Shown here: positions 43,076 through 53,769 of the stretch, one piece after another | Layout: every line of letters starts with the position of its first letter | Numbering within the stretch: position 1 is the first letter of the stretch | NCBI GenBank assembly: GCA_963281255.1 | Contig: OY725490.1 | Location: 4,588,001-4,652,000, forward strand | Source of the DNA: Aphrocallistes beatrix | Lineage: Eukaryota > Porifera > Hexactinellida > Sceptrulophora > Aphrocallistidae | Length of the DNA stretch: 64,000 nt | Reading direction: 5' to 3' | The notes under the pieces: model-generated | The model's input: only the letters and a program-made list of their open reading frames with translations | Told to the model about the DNA's origin: nothing | Databases searched by the model: none | Translations under genes and position numbers: made by a program

Positions 43076-43720
43076 ATTTCACGTCTATCGAACTACTCAA
43101 AGTTGCGGGGTTAACTATAAATCCATGGGACCATTTATTATACATGAAACTGCTGTGGAAAGAGTTCAATGGTGAAAAGTCATATCAAGGACAACTGGAA
43201 AAGCGTATATTTCACAGATAGACGTTCCATCCTACTAAATCAAGGTAGCGTGGGGATGTTGACGAAAGCAAATGAAAATCCCCTTTTAGGATGAAAAGTT
43301 GCGCATCAAAGCTAGACATATGGGGCGTTATTTCAGCTAGAGGAGATACTTATTGAAGGTTCTCACATCTAATTTCACTTCCAAGATGTACATTGATACC
43401 CTGAATTAGTGTTTAATTGAGATTGCATATGTATACTATCCAGATGGATGGACAATGTAGGAAGACAATTCTCCGATTCATAAATCAGAGTTAGGTAAAT
43501 CATGGAAAGAGAGTCAACATCTGAAGTTATTGGAATGGCCAGCTTACTCACCGACTTAAACCCTATAGAAAACATCTGGTTCAATCAGAGAATGTCTACT
43601 CAAGAATTCACTGACTTGACAGAATTGGAAATAGTTATCCTTCACGAGTGGGAGACTTCACCCCTATTTTTATAAAAGAATTCGTATTTTTTATTCCCAA
43701 ACGCATCAAAATGTACATAA
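43076..43720 (+). pseudogene. Tc1-like transposase pseudogene
   Basis: Plus-strand frames give INPWDHLLYMKLLWKEFNG (degraded, before the second Asp), YYPDGWTM.EDNSPIHKSEL with the second Asp near 43,470, and WPAYSPDLNPIENIWFN with the third acidic block (43,535-43,590), then EFTDLTELEIVILHEWE. Several stops and frameshifts are present. It is related to the fragment at 21,391. Confidence 0.8.
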
Positions 43721-43890
43721 AGTCAAAAGAGGGGAAAATAAATTACTAGCATTCTGGATCTAACATTAATATAACCTTTTATAATAATAAAATCGTGCGT
43801 TAATGAATCTCACTTTCAAAATCCTAATATTTAAGTTTAGTGTCAATACTTTTGCAACGAACTGTATGTGTACAATGGATTTTAGATATA

Positions 43891-44438
43891 CAACGCGCTT
43901 CGGTTGTTTGCGCTGCGCGGCTGGCGGACACTTTGTGTCTGCCAGAGGCTCCCTTCGGGCGCCTGGAGTCACATTGGTTGATTATAAGGGAGATAACATC
44001 TCTAAATACTTCTGTCCTACTGTTATAATCGATATCGCACGAAAAATCACCAAATTACCAATTTTTAAAATTTTGATGCGTCATAATGACGTCATAACAT
44101 GGTGATGAGTCGTCATTTTTTCATGATAATTGTGCAATATGTTAGATTTGTTAGTATACATAATCTATTAAAATTTCAGTCTTATATCTCCTATAATGGC
44201 TGAGTTGTGCTCGAATAACTGTATTGCTTAACTTTTAAAATGTGACAATGACGTCATCATTCCATGATGAGTTGACATTTTCGTCTGAGCTCAGAACTTA
44301 GTGTAGCCATAGCCAAAAGACTCCCACATGCCAAAAATCAGCTTTTTGTGCATTGCAGTTTCTTCAATCAATTCATTACAGATATATATATATATATATA
44401 CATATATACACACATTAATCGAGTTTTAATATTAAGGA
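43891..44438 (-). mobile_element. Helitron-like copy H10, complete
   Basis: On the minus strand it starts TCCTTAATATTAAAACTC (at 44,438) after A and ends GAAGCGCGTTG (at 43,891) before T. Two TGACGTCA sites are intact (TTATGACGTCATTATGACGC region and AATGATGACGTCATTGTCAC). Confidence 0.9.
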
Positions 44439-44444
44439 TATATA

Positions 44445-45020
44445 CAGGGTGTCTCAAAAGTTCTGCAACAACCAATTTACTTTGTTAATTTGACTAAGAT
44501 CACTTGATTGTATTCCAAATTAGCCTCCATATAAGAAATCTAGCACCCTTCTAGCATAGAAATGAGCTCAACTCATTACGCAAAAAAGATTCTTGTAAAA
44601 TTTTATATAATTACATACTAATTACTCAAAAATTTGGAGCTCAAAAGTGTTAAGTTTGAAGATCACTATTTTTCTAATGAAATATTGCATCAATCACTTC
44701 TATTTCTGTAATTGATTCATAATACTAAAATAATATTATTACTTTTGATTTATGTAGCAGTAATCTTCGATACGAACGAGTCTTTTTAAAGTATAGCCAT
44801 AAAATGTAGCTGAGATGTGAGATTTTTTATTGAGCTTTAAGAGACAATGAAATATATGATCCATCATTGCAAATAAATTGAGAAATACAGGCCATTGGAA
44901 TGCCAAATAATTGAGATAATCCTCACTATTTTTTGTTAAAATGAGGTATCGGATGTTCGATCTATTTATCTATGTATAATACATTAGCAAAATTTGTTGC
45001 AGAACTTTTGAGACACCCTG
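44445..45020. mobile_element. mariner-type MITE, TA duplication
   Basis: The ends CAGGGTGTCTCAAAAGTTCT and complement are flanked by TA. It is about 576 bp with no ORF. It sits between Helitron-like 5' ends: 6 bp right of H10 and 10 bp left of a solo 5' end. Confidence 0.92.
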
Positions 45021-45030
45021 TATATACACT

Positions 45031-45102
45031 CATTAATCGAGTTTTAATAGTAAGGATAGATATATACACTAGACTAACATTAATTGAGTTTAATAGTAAG
45101 GA
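45031..45102 (-). mobile_element. Two solo Helitron-like 5' ends
   Basis: CATTAATCGAGTTTTAATAG (45,031-45,056) and CATTAATTGAGTTTAATAG (45,078-45,102) are minus-strand 5' termini of the family, ending AAGGA before T. Neither is followed by the rest of an element. Confidence 0.75.
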
Positions 45103-46027
45103 TATGAATTCATTTACATTCCCACGGACACCTTGTTGTGTTACCCCAAGTCATCATTAACAGAGTTGTAGACGTCTGCAAAGCAGTATGTGGACAATTA
45201 ACTTTCAAACATCACCAGCTATGCTCAATCATACTTACTGGTTCAGATTTGATAATTAGTGAGAAATTTCGAGGAGCTTAGCTATATCTGTAAGGAATTT
45301 ACGGAGAAATCAAGCATTGCTGATATTCTAAAAATGTTACTGAATGAACATTTATTGTTTTCCTTCGTTCGCAAATATGTGCATTATTTTAATAACTCTT
45401 CCTCAATGTAGGAACGCCAAAAAGGCAATTCTCTAAACTCAGGATAGTTTAAAACATTCTTAATTTAACAATCGCCCAATATCGACTATACTCACTGACC
45501 ATGCTCTCCATTGAAAACTAAGAAGCGCAATCTCTTGACACAATCAAGTGAATAGAATTGTCAGGAGATCGCTTATAACGCGAGGAAAAATTCGCAAAAT
45601 AGAGCATTTGGTCAAATACTTTGATTAACAAGTGTTTAAATCTTTAATCAAAATGTGTGTGATCATCTTTATATTGCGCAAGAAGTTATAACTACGACTA
45701 ATTTAATCAATTTTCTTGCATGCTTTGCGCAGTCATAATAACAATTTTAATGTTTATTAACGTAGGAATCAAACTTTGGACCAGTTCCTGAAAAATAGTG
45801 ATTATTATACACATTTTGATTACTGATTTAAGTACTTGTTTGTTTATTTATGTCGGTAATAAATTTCATTGATCTTGCACGGGAGAAGAAATTTTGTAAG
45901 TGATGTGAATAAGTGTAGAGAAACTAACCAATCCCTGGTTAGAAAATTTAGAGAGTACCATCGCCTTAGTGTATATAATTTTATAATATCCTATTACGAT
46001 TTCATCGCGACAACTGATATTTACTGG
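45103..46027. other. Spacer, nothing recognised
   Basis: AT-rich, no supported feature. Confidence 0.4.
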
Positions 46028-46306
46028 TATCTACCATAGCCTACTCTATATAAGTCCTCATAGTAACTAATGGATATTGAACCAAGGATGCACAAGGTAA
46101 TATATTAAATAACCACAATATTGTTCCATAATAATAAATTTTATAATTAACCATACTTTTTAAACATGACTTGATATGTATATACTCATAATGTTATTTT
46201 TATTTGGCTTCTATACTCTCGATGCAACTAGTACCAGATTCTTATCTTGCTTTTTTAGTTGTAACCAATGAGTATTCCATTTTTTTTGTTAGCTGCAAAT
46301 TATATC

Positions 46307-46907
46307 ATGCCCTGCAATTGCTCTCCCCCTGGCTGTAAAAGTAACTATGATAAAGACGTGCGTATTCCTGTATTCAAATTGCCACAAATCCCAGATCAAC
46401 TTAGACATGCTTGGCTCAGAACTCTCCATAGGGATTATCTTGATAAGCTCAAAGTAGTATGCGTTTGCGTGAAGTACTTTAGAGATGAAGTTGAATTTAC
46501 ACACAGAGTACCGAATGGAGACATGAGTTATCGGAAAATTCCGCGAAGAAGGTACGGTTTGGTTGTGGAATGTGAAGAATAATATGCTGGACACTATGCA
46601 TATTATTCCTCACACTCTGCAACCAAACGCATTTGTCTGTCTCGTGACTCTAAGGATGATGAACTGTTCAATCAAGCATTGACGTTCAGTCTGAGGTCAG
46701 AGAATGAGGAGAATGAAATATTCGTGATTAAAAGCTTCCTGGATTTGCAAGCTAAGTTACCCTCTCTATCTATTCCTAAAACTTGGTCACTTTGGTACCC
46801 AGATGAGCGTACTTTAATTTTCATGCGTCCTAATTCAGAAAATTGTAAAATTCTTGTTGATGTCTACCTATTGGCAGAATTTGATTTGTTTCTAAATGCC
46901 TATCGTA
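46307..46907 (+). pseudogene. THAP-domain N-terminus of P2 transposase
   Basis: Starts MPCNCSPPGCKSNYDKD, then FKLPQIPDQLRHAWLRTL and VCVCVKYFRDE. As in P1 the C-x2-His-F ligand is lost, here as TAC (Tyr). After RKIPRRRYG a frameshift and stop occur near 46,580. A later frame (46,679-46,907) carries SLWYPDERTLIFMRPNSENC and DVYLLAEFDLFLNAYR up to the mariner insertion point. The frame continues directly at 48,242 after the mariner when one TA is kept. Confidence 0.82.
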
Positions 46908-48239
46908 CTTAGGTCATTTCAAAAGTACTGATCACTATTGATTTTTGACAGCTAGTGGTTATCGAATGTACCAATTATTATAATCCAGATAGCATTACCC
47001 ATTCTCTCCTAATATCTAAAAGAATTTTTAAGATAGCATAAGTATTTTTCTTATAATCATCATTTCAATCTCGTCAGTTTTGGCTACTTATACATTTATG
47101 GCTTCAAAATCGGCTATTATTGAGCAAGAGCAAAGGGCGTATATCAAGTTTCGTTCACTGCTAAAAGATTCGGACAGGTACATCCACAATGATCTCGTGG
47201 AAGTTTGTGGAGATCAAGCACTTGCTTATTCCACGCTTAGAAGATGGGCTCGACTATTTCGAGAGTGAAGAGACAGCATTGAAGATGAGCCTCGGACTGG
47301 TAGGCCTAAATCTGCAACCAGTGAAACCTCAATTGAGTTGGTTAGTGAATTTCATCGAAATGACCCTTGCTGCTCTATTGAAGAGCTTTCTAAGTATACT
47401 GATATCTTAACGGGAAATATTTAACACATTCTGAAGGAAGATCTCGGAGTAAGGAAGGTTTTCGCTCGGTGGGTGCCGTATTTGCTGTCAGAGGCCCCGA
47501 TGAAACAGAGGGTAGAATGTTGTGAAAATCTTCTACATTACTAAAAATTTGATGCAAGGCGACTCTATGAGATAGTAACCATAGATTAAACTTGGAAATA
47601 CTATTCACAACCCAAATCCAAGGAAAAATCTAAGTGTTGGCTGCATCCGGGCGAACCCCGACCTAAAAGACCGCGTCCAGATTTCCGTGCCAAGAAGGTA
47701 ATGTACGCAATTGCATTTAACGCCTACGGCCCAGTTGCTCAAGTTTGCGTTCCGAAGGACCAGAATGTTACTGGAGACTTTTATTGCACTCATGTGCTCG
47801 CAGAAGTCAGTAAATACTACACAGAGCGTCGGCCGAGAACTGGTCCTCGTGGAATAAAACTTCTACATGATAACGCCAGTAGCCATAAAACTAAACAAGT
47901 CACCGCATACATCAAGGATATAGGTATGCAAACACTGAATCACCCTCCCTATTCCCCTGACCTAAGTCCTTGTGACTTCTGGTTGTTTTAAAGCTGAAAA
48001 GTCATCTCTCTGATAAGGAGTTCACTAGCCGAATGGAGATCGAAATCGCCGTTCATAAGTACCTGAAATCGATCCCACAGACGGAGTATAAAAATACATT
48101 TCGCTGCTGGGTAGACCATCTAAAGGAGTGGATTCGCGTCAAGGGAGACTATTTCGAGAATATGTAATTAAATAACACATAAGTCGTTGCTTAATATCAA
48201 ATTGGTGGGGGGTGATCAGTACTTTTGAAATGACCTAAG
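46908..48239 (+). mobile_element. mariner copy M2, complete, TA duplication, inside P2
   Basis: Same ends as M1 (CTTAGGTCATTTC...GAAATGACCTAAG) with TA at 46,906-46,907 and 48,240-48,241. It is about 1.33 kb and clearly a recent relative of M1. It is inserted in the coding region of the P2 transposase. Confidence 0.93.
47080..48167 (+). pseudogene. mariner transposase M2, broken
   Basis: Same protein as M1, with HTH text AYIKFRSLLKDSDRY, second Asp in GIKLLHDNASSHKT and third in HPPYSPDLSPCDFWLF. The lesions shared with M1 are TGA after ARLFRE, TAA in the TWKYY block, and the frameshift after FWLF. Private lesions are TAA in the GNI-HILKED block and in the HY-KFDAR block; the M1 TGA after NED is absent (reads EDLGV). 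It is inactive. Confidence 0.92.
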
Positions 48240-48509
48240 TAACAGTGAAAATTTTCCTATCTCTCAATTTTCAAGAGATACTCGACAACTCGAATTGATT
48301 CTAAATGAAATTTCTAGTCCACTATATAGCTGTACCTTCACCAAGGATACCGTTACCAATTATTTTTAGTTGTTTCATCTTGCATCCGCAGAAAGCCATA
48401 TACGTACAACACATTATTGATAACATCCATGATTTCACTTCAGATAACGAATTGCATGATTAAGTTTCTAGGCTCCAATTCATTCTATGTCTGCTTCAAT
48501 ATAGCCTTG
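48240..48509 (+). pseudogene. P2 transposase, segment between mariner and LINE
   Basis: Reads NSENFPISQFSRDTRQLEL and NEISSPLYSCTFTKDT in the frame interrupted at 46,905, then, after a frameshift, KAIYVQHIIDNIHDFTSD and VSRLQFILCLLQYS. These fit the region after the THAP linker of P-type transposases. It ends at the LINE 3' tail. Confidence 0.7.
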
Positions 48510-49069
48510 TAATAATAATAATAATAATATACATTTATATAGCGCAGATTCCATATTAATATGTTCAAGTGCGCTGTACAATTCAATAAAAGTAGGTGTG
48601 TGTTATGTATGTACGTATGTATGTGTATGTATGCTTGTAAGGTATGTATATGCATTGAAATTAATTTAATAAGTATTTATTTAAGTGGATGTGTCGTGCG
48701 CGATACGGAAATATGAGTTTTCAAGAGTTTTTTGAAGAGAAGTGAGTGGGCATTCCGAATACTCGGAGGCAGAAGATTCCACTCAACAGGCGCAGCTAAA
48801 GTGAATGCACGATCACCCAGAGTTTTGGAAGATTTGATAGTAGGATGCTCAAGGAGGATGGCGTTGGATGATCGTAGAGTACGATTTGATGACTTAACCT
48901 GTATGAGCTGGATGATATAGTCCGGAGCAAGAGAATGGATGGCTTTGTAAGTTATGAGGAGGATTTTGAAGAGGATACGATGTTTAACAGGCAGCCAGTG
49001 GAGGTTAATAAGAAGAGGTGATGACGAAAAGGTACGAGAGACATTGTAGATAAGCCTGGCTGCACTGTT

Positions 49070-50583
49070 CTAGACTCGCTGGAGTCGAGCTAAGAGGGAT
49101 GAGGGGCAACCATACAAGAGACTGTTACAATAATCAAGACGAGATGTGATAAGAGAATTAACAAGAGTTTCACAGACTTCCCTAGAAAGATACTTTCTAA
49201 TACGCCGGATGTTATAGATGTAGTAGAAGCAGGAGGAGGCAACTTTGCTGACCTGAGTAGACATTGAGAGGGTATTGTCGAGCCAAGTTCCAAGATTCCG
49301 TACTTCTTTGGAAGAAGAGATTCTCGACTCACCAACAGAGATGCTATCAGTTTGAACCTTAGATAGTTGTTGACGAGTCCCTATTATAAGGAACTCAATC
49401 TTGGTGTCATTGATAAGCAACTTGTTGGTGAGGAGCCAGGAACGGATCGCGGAGATGCAAGATTGGATAGCGGAGAAAGCAAATTCTTCAGAAGAGATGG
49501 AACCGGGTTTAAAAGAAAGATAGACCTGAGTATCGTCGGCATAGCAGTGCATGTCGGGGAGGTAGGACCTAATGAGGTCGAATAGAGGACTAGTATAGAG
49601 GCTAAAGAGAAGCGGACCAAGACAAGAACCCTGAGGAACTCCGTGTTGGACCGGGATATTGGAAGAATTAGAACCCTTAATCGAGACGAATTGAGTCCTA
49701 CCAGAGAGGTAAGATTCAAACCAAGACAGAGAAGAGCCGCAAATGCCGAAATGAGATTGGAGACGGTTGAGTAAGATGGTATGGTCGACGGTGTCGAAGG
49801 CTGAGCTAAAATCAAGAAGAACCAGAAGGGATACGTGTTGGCGATTCATGCTGAGGAGGATGTCGTTTGTGACCTTCAGGAGCGCAGTCTCCGTACTGTG
49901 GTGTTTACGATAGGCAGACTGCGTCCCGGGAAGGAAATAATGTAATGTAAGATGATTCACGACCTGAATGGAAGCGGCCCTCTCAGTGATCTTAGAAATG
50001 AAAGAAAGAGATTGCTAAGTGGACGATAGTTAGAGAAGATGGGATCAAGATTTGGTCTTTTAAGTTTGGGCAAGATGATGTCGCGCTTCCAGGGAGAAAG
50101 AAAATGACCAGTGGAGAGGGAACCATTTACGATTTTCGTAAGGATGGGCGCTAAGATGGGTAGAGATGATTTGACCAAGGATGCTGGGATAGGATCGAGG
50201 ATGAAAGATTTATTTGGAGCAGAGGAAACAAGGGAAACAATTTATTCCTCAGATAATTCTTTGAATTGGTGGAAAGTATGTTGGAATTCGATGTTTGAAT
50301 TCTCTGAGGGGGTAACGGAAGACGACGATGCACTTGAATCAATGGTGGAACGGATGTTATCTACCTTAAGAAAAAAGAAGTTGGCGAGTTCCTGAGAAAT
50401 AGCAGCCTTATCAGCACGAAGTGGTAGGACCTGTTGCTGGCGTAAGCCGAGAAGTGAGTTAGCCTTACGGAAGAGTGAGCGCTGGTCATGACAGGACTGA
50501 CTGATCCAATCAGAATAGAAACTGCGACGTTCCCTGTTCATCAGGTCAGTCACAAGATTCCTCTGATGCTTGAATTCAGCCAA
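49070..50583 (-). pseudogene. LINE reverse transcriptase region, frameshifted
   Basis: Three minus-strand frames together cover the pre-RT and RT domains: 50,583-50,242 (HQRNLVTDLMNRERRSFY, ADKAAISQELANFF), 50,178-49,957 (the NYRPLS block), then an open 296-residue frame 49,960-49,070 with TETALLKVTNDIL, LDFSSAFDTVDH, VPQGSCLGPLLF and HCYADDTQVYL. The catalytic YADD motif is intact. The thumb region with YNIRRIRKYL and LDYCNSLLYG follows. Two or more frameshifts separate the frames, so one continuous protein cannot be made. The motif set is that of L2/CR1-group elements. Confidence 0.9.
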
Positions 50584-50848
50584 ATGGTCAGGGTCATTAG
50601 ACTGGCGCCACTTCCGTTCAGCTTTCCTTCTCGCTCGCTTGGCCTGCTTGATGCTACTGGTGAACCAAGGGACACGGGGGCGGGTGACTATGGTTTTGGA
50701 TCGCGGAGGAGCATGCTGATCATAGAAGATAGGGTGCTGTTATATGATACAATAAGTTCCTCAAGATGCTCAGGTGGGCTATCACAGAGATCAGAGGAAG
50801 CGAGATCAGCAAGAAAGATTGGGAGGTTGATGGATTTGGAACGATAGG

Positions 50849-51634
50849 TTACCTCTGAGAGGAAAGAGAAGGTTTGGAAAGCGAGGGACTACAAGAGATG
50901 GAGAAATGGTCAGAGAATAGATGGACAGGAGAGGGATCAGAGAGGATGATGTTGTCTGCAGAACGGGATATTATTAGATCGAGAATGTGACCCTTCTCAT
51001 GAGTTGGCTGATTCACATGCTGGATCAAAGATAGAGAACGCAGGAGCTCAGAGAACTGTAAAGACTCAGACGGGATGTCAACATGGATATTGAAGTCTCC
51101 AGTTATTATTAGGGGCTCCTTGCATAAGAGGATGGGTTCGAGGAGATAAGAAAAATGATCAAGGAAGGTAGAAATAGAAATAGGATGATTCCTTGAGTAG
51201 GGAGGCCGATAAATTAGGAGAATACGAAGGGAGATTTCAGAAGAAGAGATAGTCCAATCCGAGAACTCAAAAGATGATACTTCACCAGATGCATTGCACT
51301 TCAGCGTGAAGGAATCACGACAGAGAAGCGCAGTGCCTCCACCCTGACGATGTGCTGATCTAGCACGATCAAGGAGTTGGTAACCGGATGGAGTGCATTC
51401 TGCTCTCACCGCCGCATCCCTTGACGTGAACCAGGTCTCAGTAACGGCAACAACGTCAGGATGGTGGTCAGATACATAGTCAAGAAAACGAGAGGATTTT
51501 GTCCTAAGATTCCGAGCGTTGAGAAGATGGAAGGATATAAGATGAGGATGACCACGCGGGGAAGATTTAATCGGCTTGATAGTAATAAGATTGGATGGAT
51601 TTCGACCCGAAGAAATACGCATGGTGTTAGGCAA
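50849..51634 (-). CDS. LINE APE-type endonuclease domain (open)
   Basis: The 261-residue open frame contains the signature order of APE-like LINE endonucleases: LISFHLLNARNLRTKSSRF (the N of 'LNARS' is present), VVAVTETWFTS with the catalytic Glu, a GGGTALLCRDSF block, ILLIYRPPYSRN, ITGDFNIHVD with catalytic Asp and Asn, HILDLIISRS and SDHFSISC with the final Asp-His pair. All catalytic residues expected for target nicking are visible. It is the N-terminal part of ORF2. The link to the RT frame downstream is broken by a frameshift near 50,850-50,600. Confidence 0.92.
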   Translation of the reverse strand: MPNTMRISSGRNPSNLITIKPIKSSPRGHPHLISFHLLNARNLRTKSSRFLDYVSDHHPDVVAVTETWFTSRDAAVRAECTPSGYQLLDRARSAHRQGGGTALLCRDSFTLKCNASGEVSSFEFSDWTISSSEISLRILLIYRPPYSRNHPISISTFLDHFSYLLEPILLCKEPLIITGDFNIHVDIPSESLQFSELLRSLSLIQHVNQPTHEKGHILDLIISRSADNIILSDPSPVHLFSDHFSISCSPSLSKPSLSSQR

Positions 51635-51719
51635 GAGGGAAGGAGAAATATGAGAATAAGAATGAGGAGGAAGTAGAGAAGGAATAGGAATAGGAAAGTG
51701 GCTCAGGTGCAGAGCACCT

Positions 51720-51945
51720 GTGGGAGGAGGGGTGTAGGCCTATAGTGAGGAATGGTTGGTGGTTGTGGTGGAGTAGGAAGAAGAGGAGAATTAGGATTCG
51801 CAAGTGGAAGATCAGCTGACTCGATCCTATTTATACTAGGAGAGTGCGAGCTGAGTGAGGAGATAGGCCTCCAAGGAAGAGGGAGGAGAGGTGTAGGCCT
51901 ATAGTGAGGAATGGTTGGTGGTTGTGGTGGAGTAAATAAATGCCA
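51720..51945. repeat. Duplicated block in LINE 5' region
   Basis: GGTGTAGGCCTATAGTGAGG and the following AATGGTTGGTGGTTGTGG occur at 51,730 and again at 51,891, a spacing of about 161 bp. This is a two-unit duplication at the promoter end of the LINE. Confidence 0.85.
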
Positions 51946-51950
51946 AATCA

Positions 51951-53350
51951 GATATATCTTACAAAGGAGGCAAAGTGTTTGATTCTAATCTCATCCTACC
52001 AAAACTGTATTCACTATCACGGTGTCTAGTCTTTATAAGAAATGCTCTTGTATTGTCCGTCTATTGCCTTGCGATTATGTATCAGCTGATAAGATATTTG
52101 ATATTATCCGCTCTTCTATTAAAGATGTTTAACATTGCGGATTATTCGTTCATATCATCTCCACCAACAACTTTCCACTTAATGCGAAACTTTTAAAATT
52201 GTTTTAGCCCATTTGTAAACTGGTAAACATGATTATAAGGTCAAACGTGGAGTTAGTTTTTCTATCAGATTTTTTATTCAACCAATTAATACGAATAGTT
52301 TTCAGGATATGCACGAAATCAAAAGTTAGAAAAAGATTACTGTTTATATCACAAAGATAGGGTACTCGGGTCTTCCTTCCTGTATCGAACGTCAAAATAT
52401 TAAGTTAGTTCTAAAAATAGTTCATGAATCCACCATTTCTGCTTTGGCTATTGAGAACGGCCAACGCTGTTCAACTTTTAAATCAAACAATTCACACTTC
52501 GTTGGAATTCTATTGTCTCTGTGGAAAATCTTTAATGTCGGCGTACCGTATAAACTTGTACGTTGAATGACCCGATGCCTAAGCCTTAGACGTTTAATGG
52601 CGTGCGATTTACATTTCTAACTCGGATCGTTTTTTGTTAGATGCTTGGGAGTAATTACTGACAAAGGTGGGAAATTAAGTGTGCAGACATTTACAAGCTT
52701 CAAGCATGCGTGCCTCGTGTTAGCTCAAATTATACATTATCTATCTGATAATTGTGGCTTTCTTATCTCTTTTCATCTTTCTTACAGACAGAGCCATTGG
52801 AACACCATTTTGGGCTTTATCATATGAGTCAGGTGCTAATTATCATGTTTCGTATCTTCAAATTTTAGAATCAGAACGCCGTCTCAAATTTTCTAATATT
52901 TTAAACTTGTTTTCTAGCCAGGCTGTTTCTAGCACTTCTTCATTACAAGATTGTATTGAATCTTTTTCATCTGAGGGTGGTGTAGATTCTAATCGTGAAG
53001 TTGACTTTGATCCATTTATGAGTACATTATCATTTGAATGCAAAATTCAGGTCCTTCAATCTTTAGCTTTTATAGCTGGTTATTCAATACACCAATACCT
53101 GAAACGTAATCAAGATTGTAGGATATGTCGAGATTTATTAACTATCCATAAAGATTTACTTATTGATGAACCATCCTTATCCCAGTTCAACTATTCGATA
53201 TCTCCGATCATGGAGGTTTGAAGTATCCTTCGGAGTTAGTCCTAGAATACTATATCGTTATTGCTTGGAAGAATTTTGTTAGCATCGAAAACGATAACGA
53301 ACTGATGGCATTGTTAGTAGGGACCATCCAGAAATATCCTTGTGGATCTA
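51951..53350 (+). pseudogene. P2 transposase, middle and C-terminal region
   Basis: After the LINE the P2 gene continues in shifting frames: KKCSCIVRLLPCDYVSADK, CGLFVHIISTNNFPLNAK, ALAIENGQRCSTFKSNNS, GVITDKGGKLSVQTFTSF, RAIGTPFWALSYESGANYH and LQSLAFIAGYSIHQYLKR with CRICRDLLTIHKDLLIDE. The last blocks align with P1. At least five frameshifts or stops are present. The longest intact piece is 52,754-53,221. Confidence 0.8.
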
Positions 53351-53769
53351 TCAATTAATTCTGTTTTGGATGCCGATGTCTGCGATTCATGGGTAAATGT
53401 ATGCCCGTTTTGTGTTGTGAGTGGTTGTCATATCCTTTGCAAAATTCTATTTGTTGCTAGTAACTGTTTTTAGCAAATAAAGTAAAAAATTATAATTCAA
53501 TGGTTATTTCTAAATGTATGGAGGAGCGAAAATTGAATCAAATTTTTATACTTGTAATTGACAATTTATAATTAATTTTATTTAAAATTTAACAATAGGG
53601 AGGGAATTATATCAAACCAGTTTGAATTAAATGAATGTAGAATCAAAATATTGACCACAATCATTATCTACATTTTTTCAAACTATATTCAATTAATATG
53701 ATGTTTGTGATAGTTACCTCGACTTGCGCATCCATGGCCAAATATCCATTAGTATGCTATGTATCTACC

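Larger units (their letters stand above)
48510..51950 (-). mobile_element. LINE copy B (L2/CR1-like), nearly full length
   Basis: Minus-strand non-LTR retrotransposon. The 3' end is at 48,510 with a (TTA)n tail, next to the 'atataaatg' and GTACAGCGCACTTGAAC motif seen in L2-type tails, and a TATG/TACA-rich 3' UTR (48,600-48,650). Upstream it encodes reverse transcriptase (49,070-50,583) and an APE endonuclease (50,849-51,634). The 5' region (51,690-51,945) contains a duplicated block. It is inserted in P element P2, and therefore younger than P2. Frameshifts in the RT region make it inactive as read. Confidence 0.9.
46036..53761 (+). mobile_element. P element P2, interrupted by mariner and LINE, duplication TATCTACC
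   Basis: The left end ATAGCCTACTCTATATAAG and right end complement CATAGCATACTAATGG are flanked by TATCTACC at 46,028-46,035 and 53,762-53,769. Removing mariner M2 (46,908-48,239) and LINE copy B (about 48,510-51,950) leaves about 2.95 kb, close to a full P element. The remaining parts read, in order, a THAP domain, linker, middle region and C-terminal block of a P-type transposase with many lesions. It retains the central region that P1 has lost. Confidence 0.9.

Noticed and set aside
43803-44105. 100-aa ORF at 43,803-44,105 and similar ones at 18,563, 19,170, 32,592 and 60,225
   Set aside because: The same short frame recurs in each Helitron-like copy with no conserved start or motif; a by-product of the repeat and its GC-rich 3' end.
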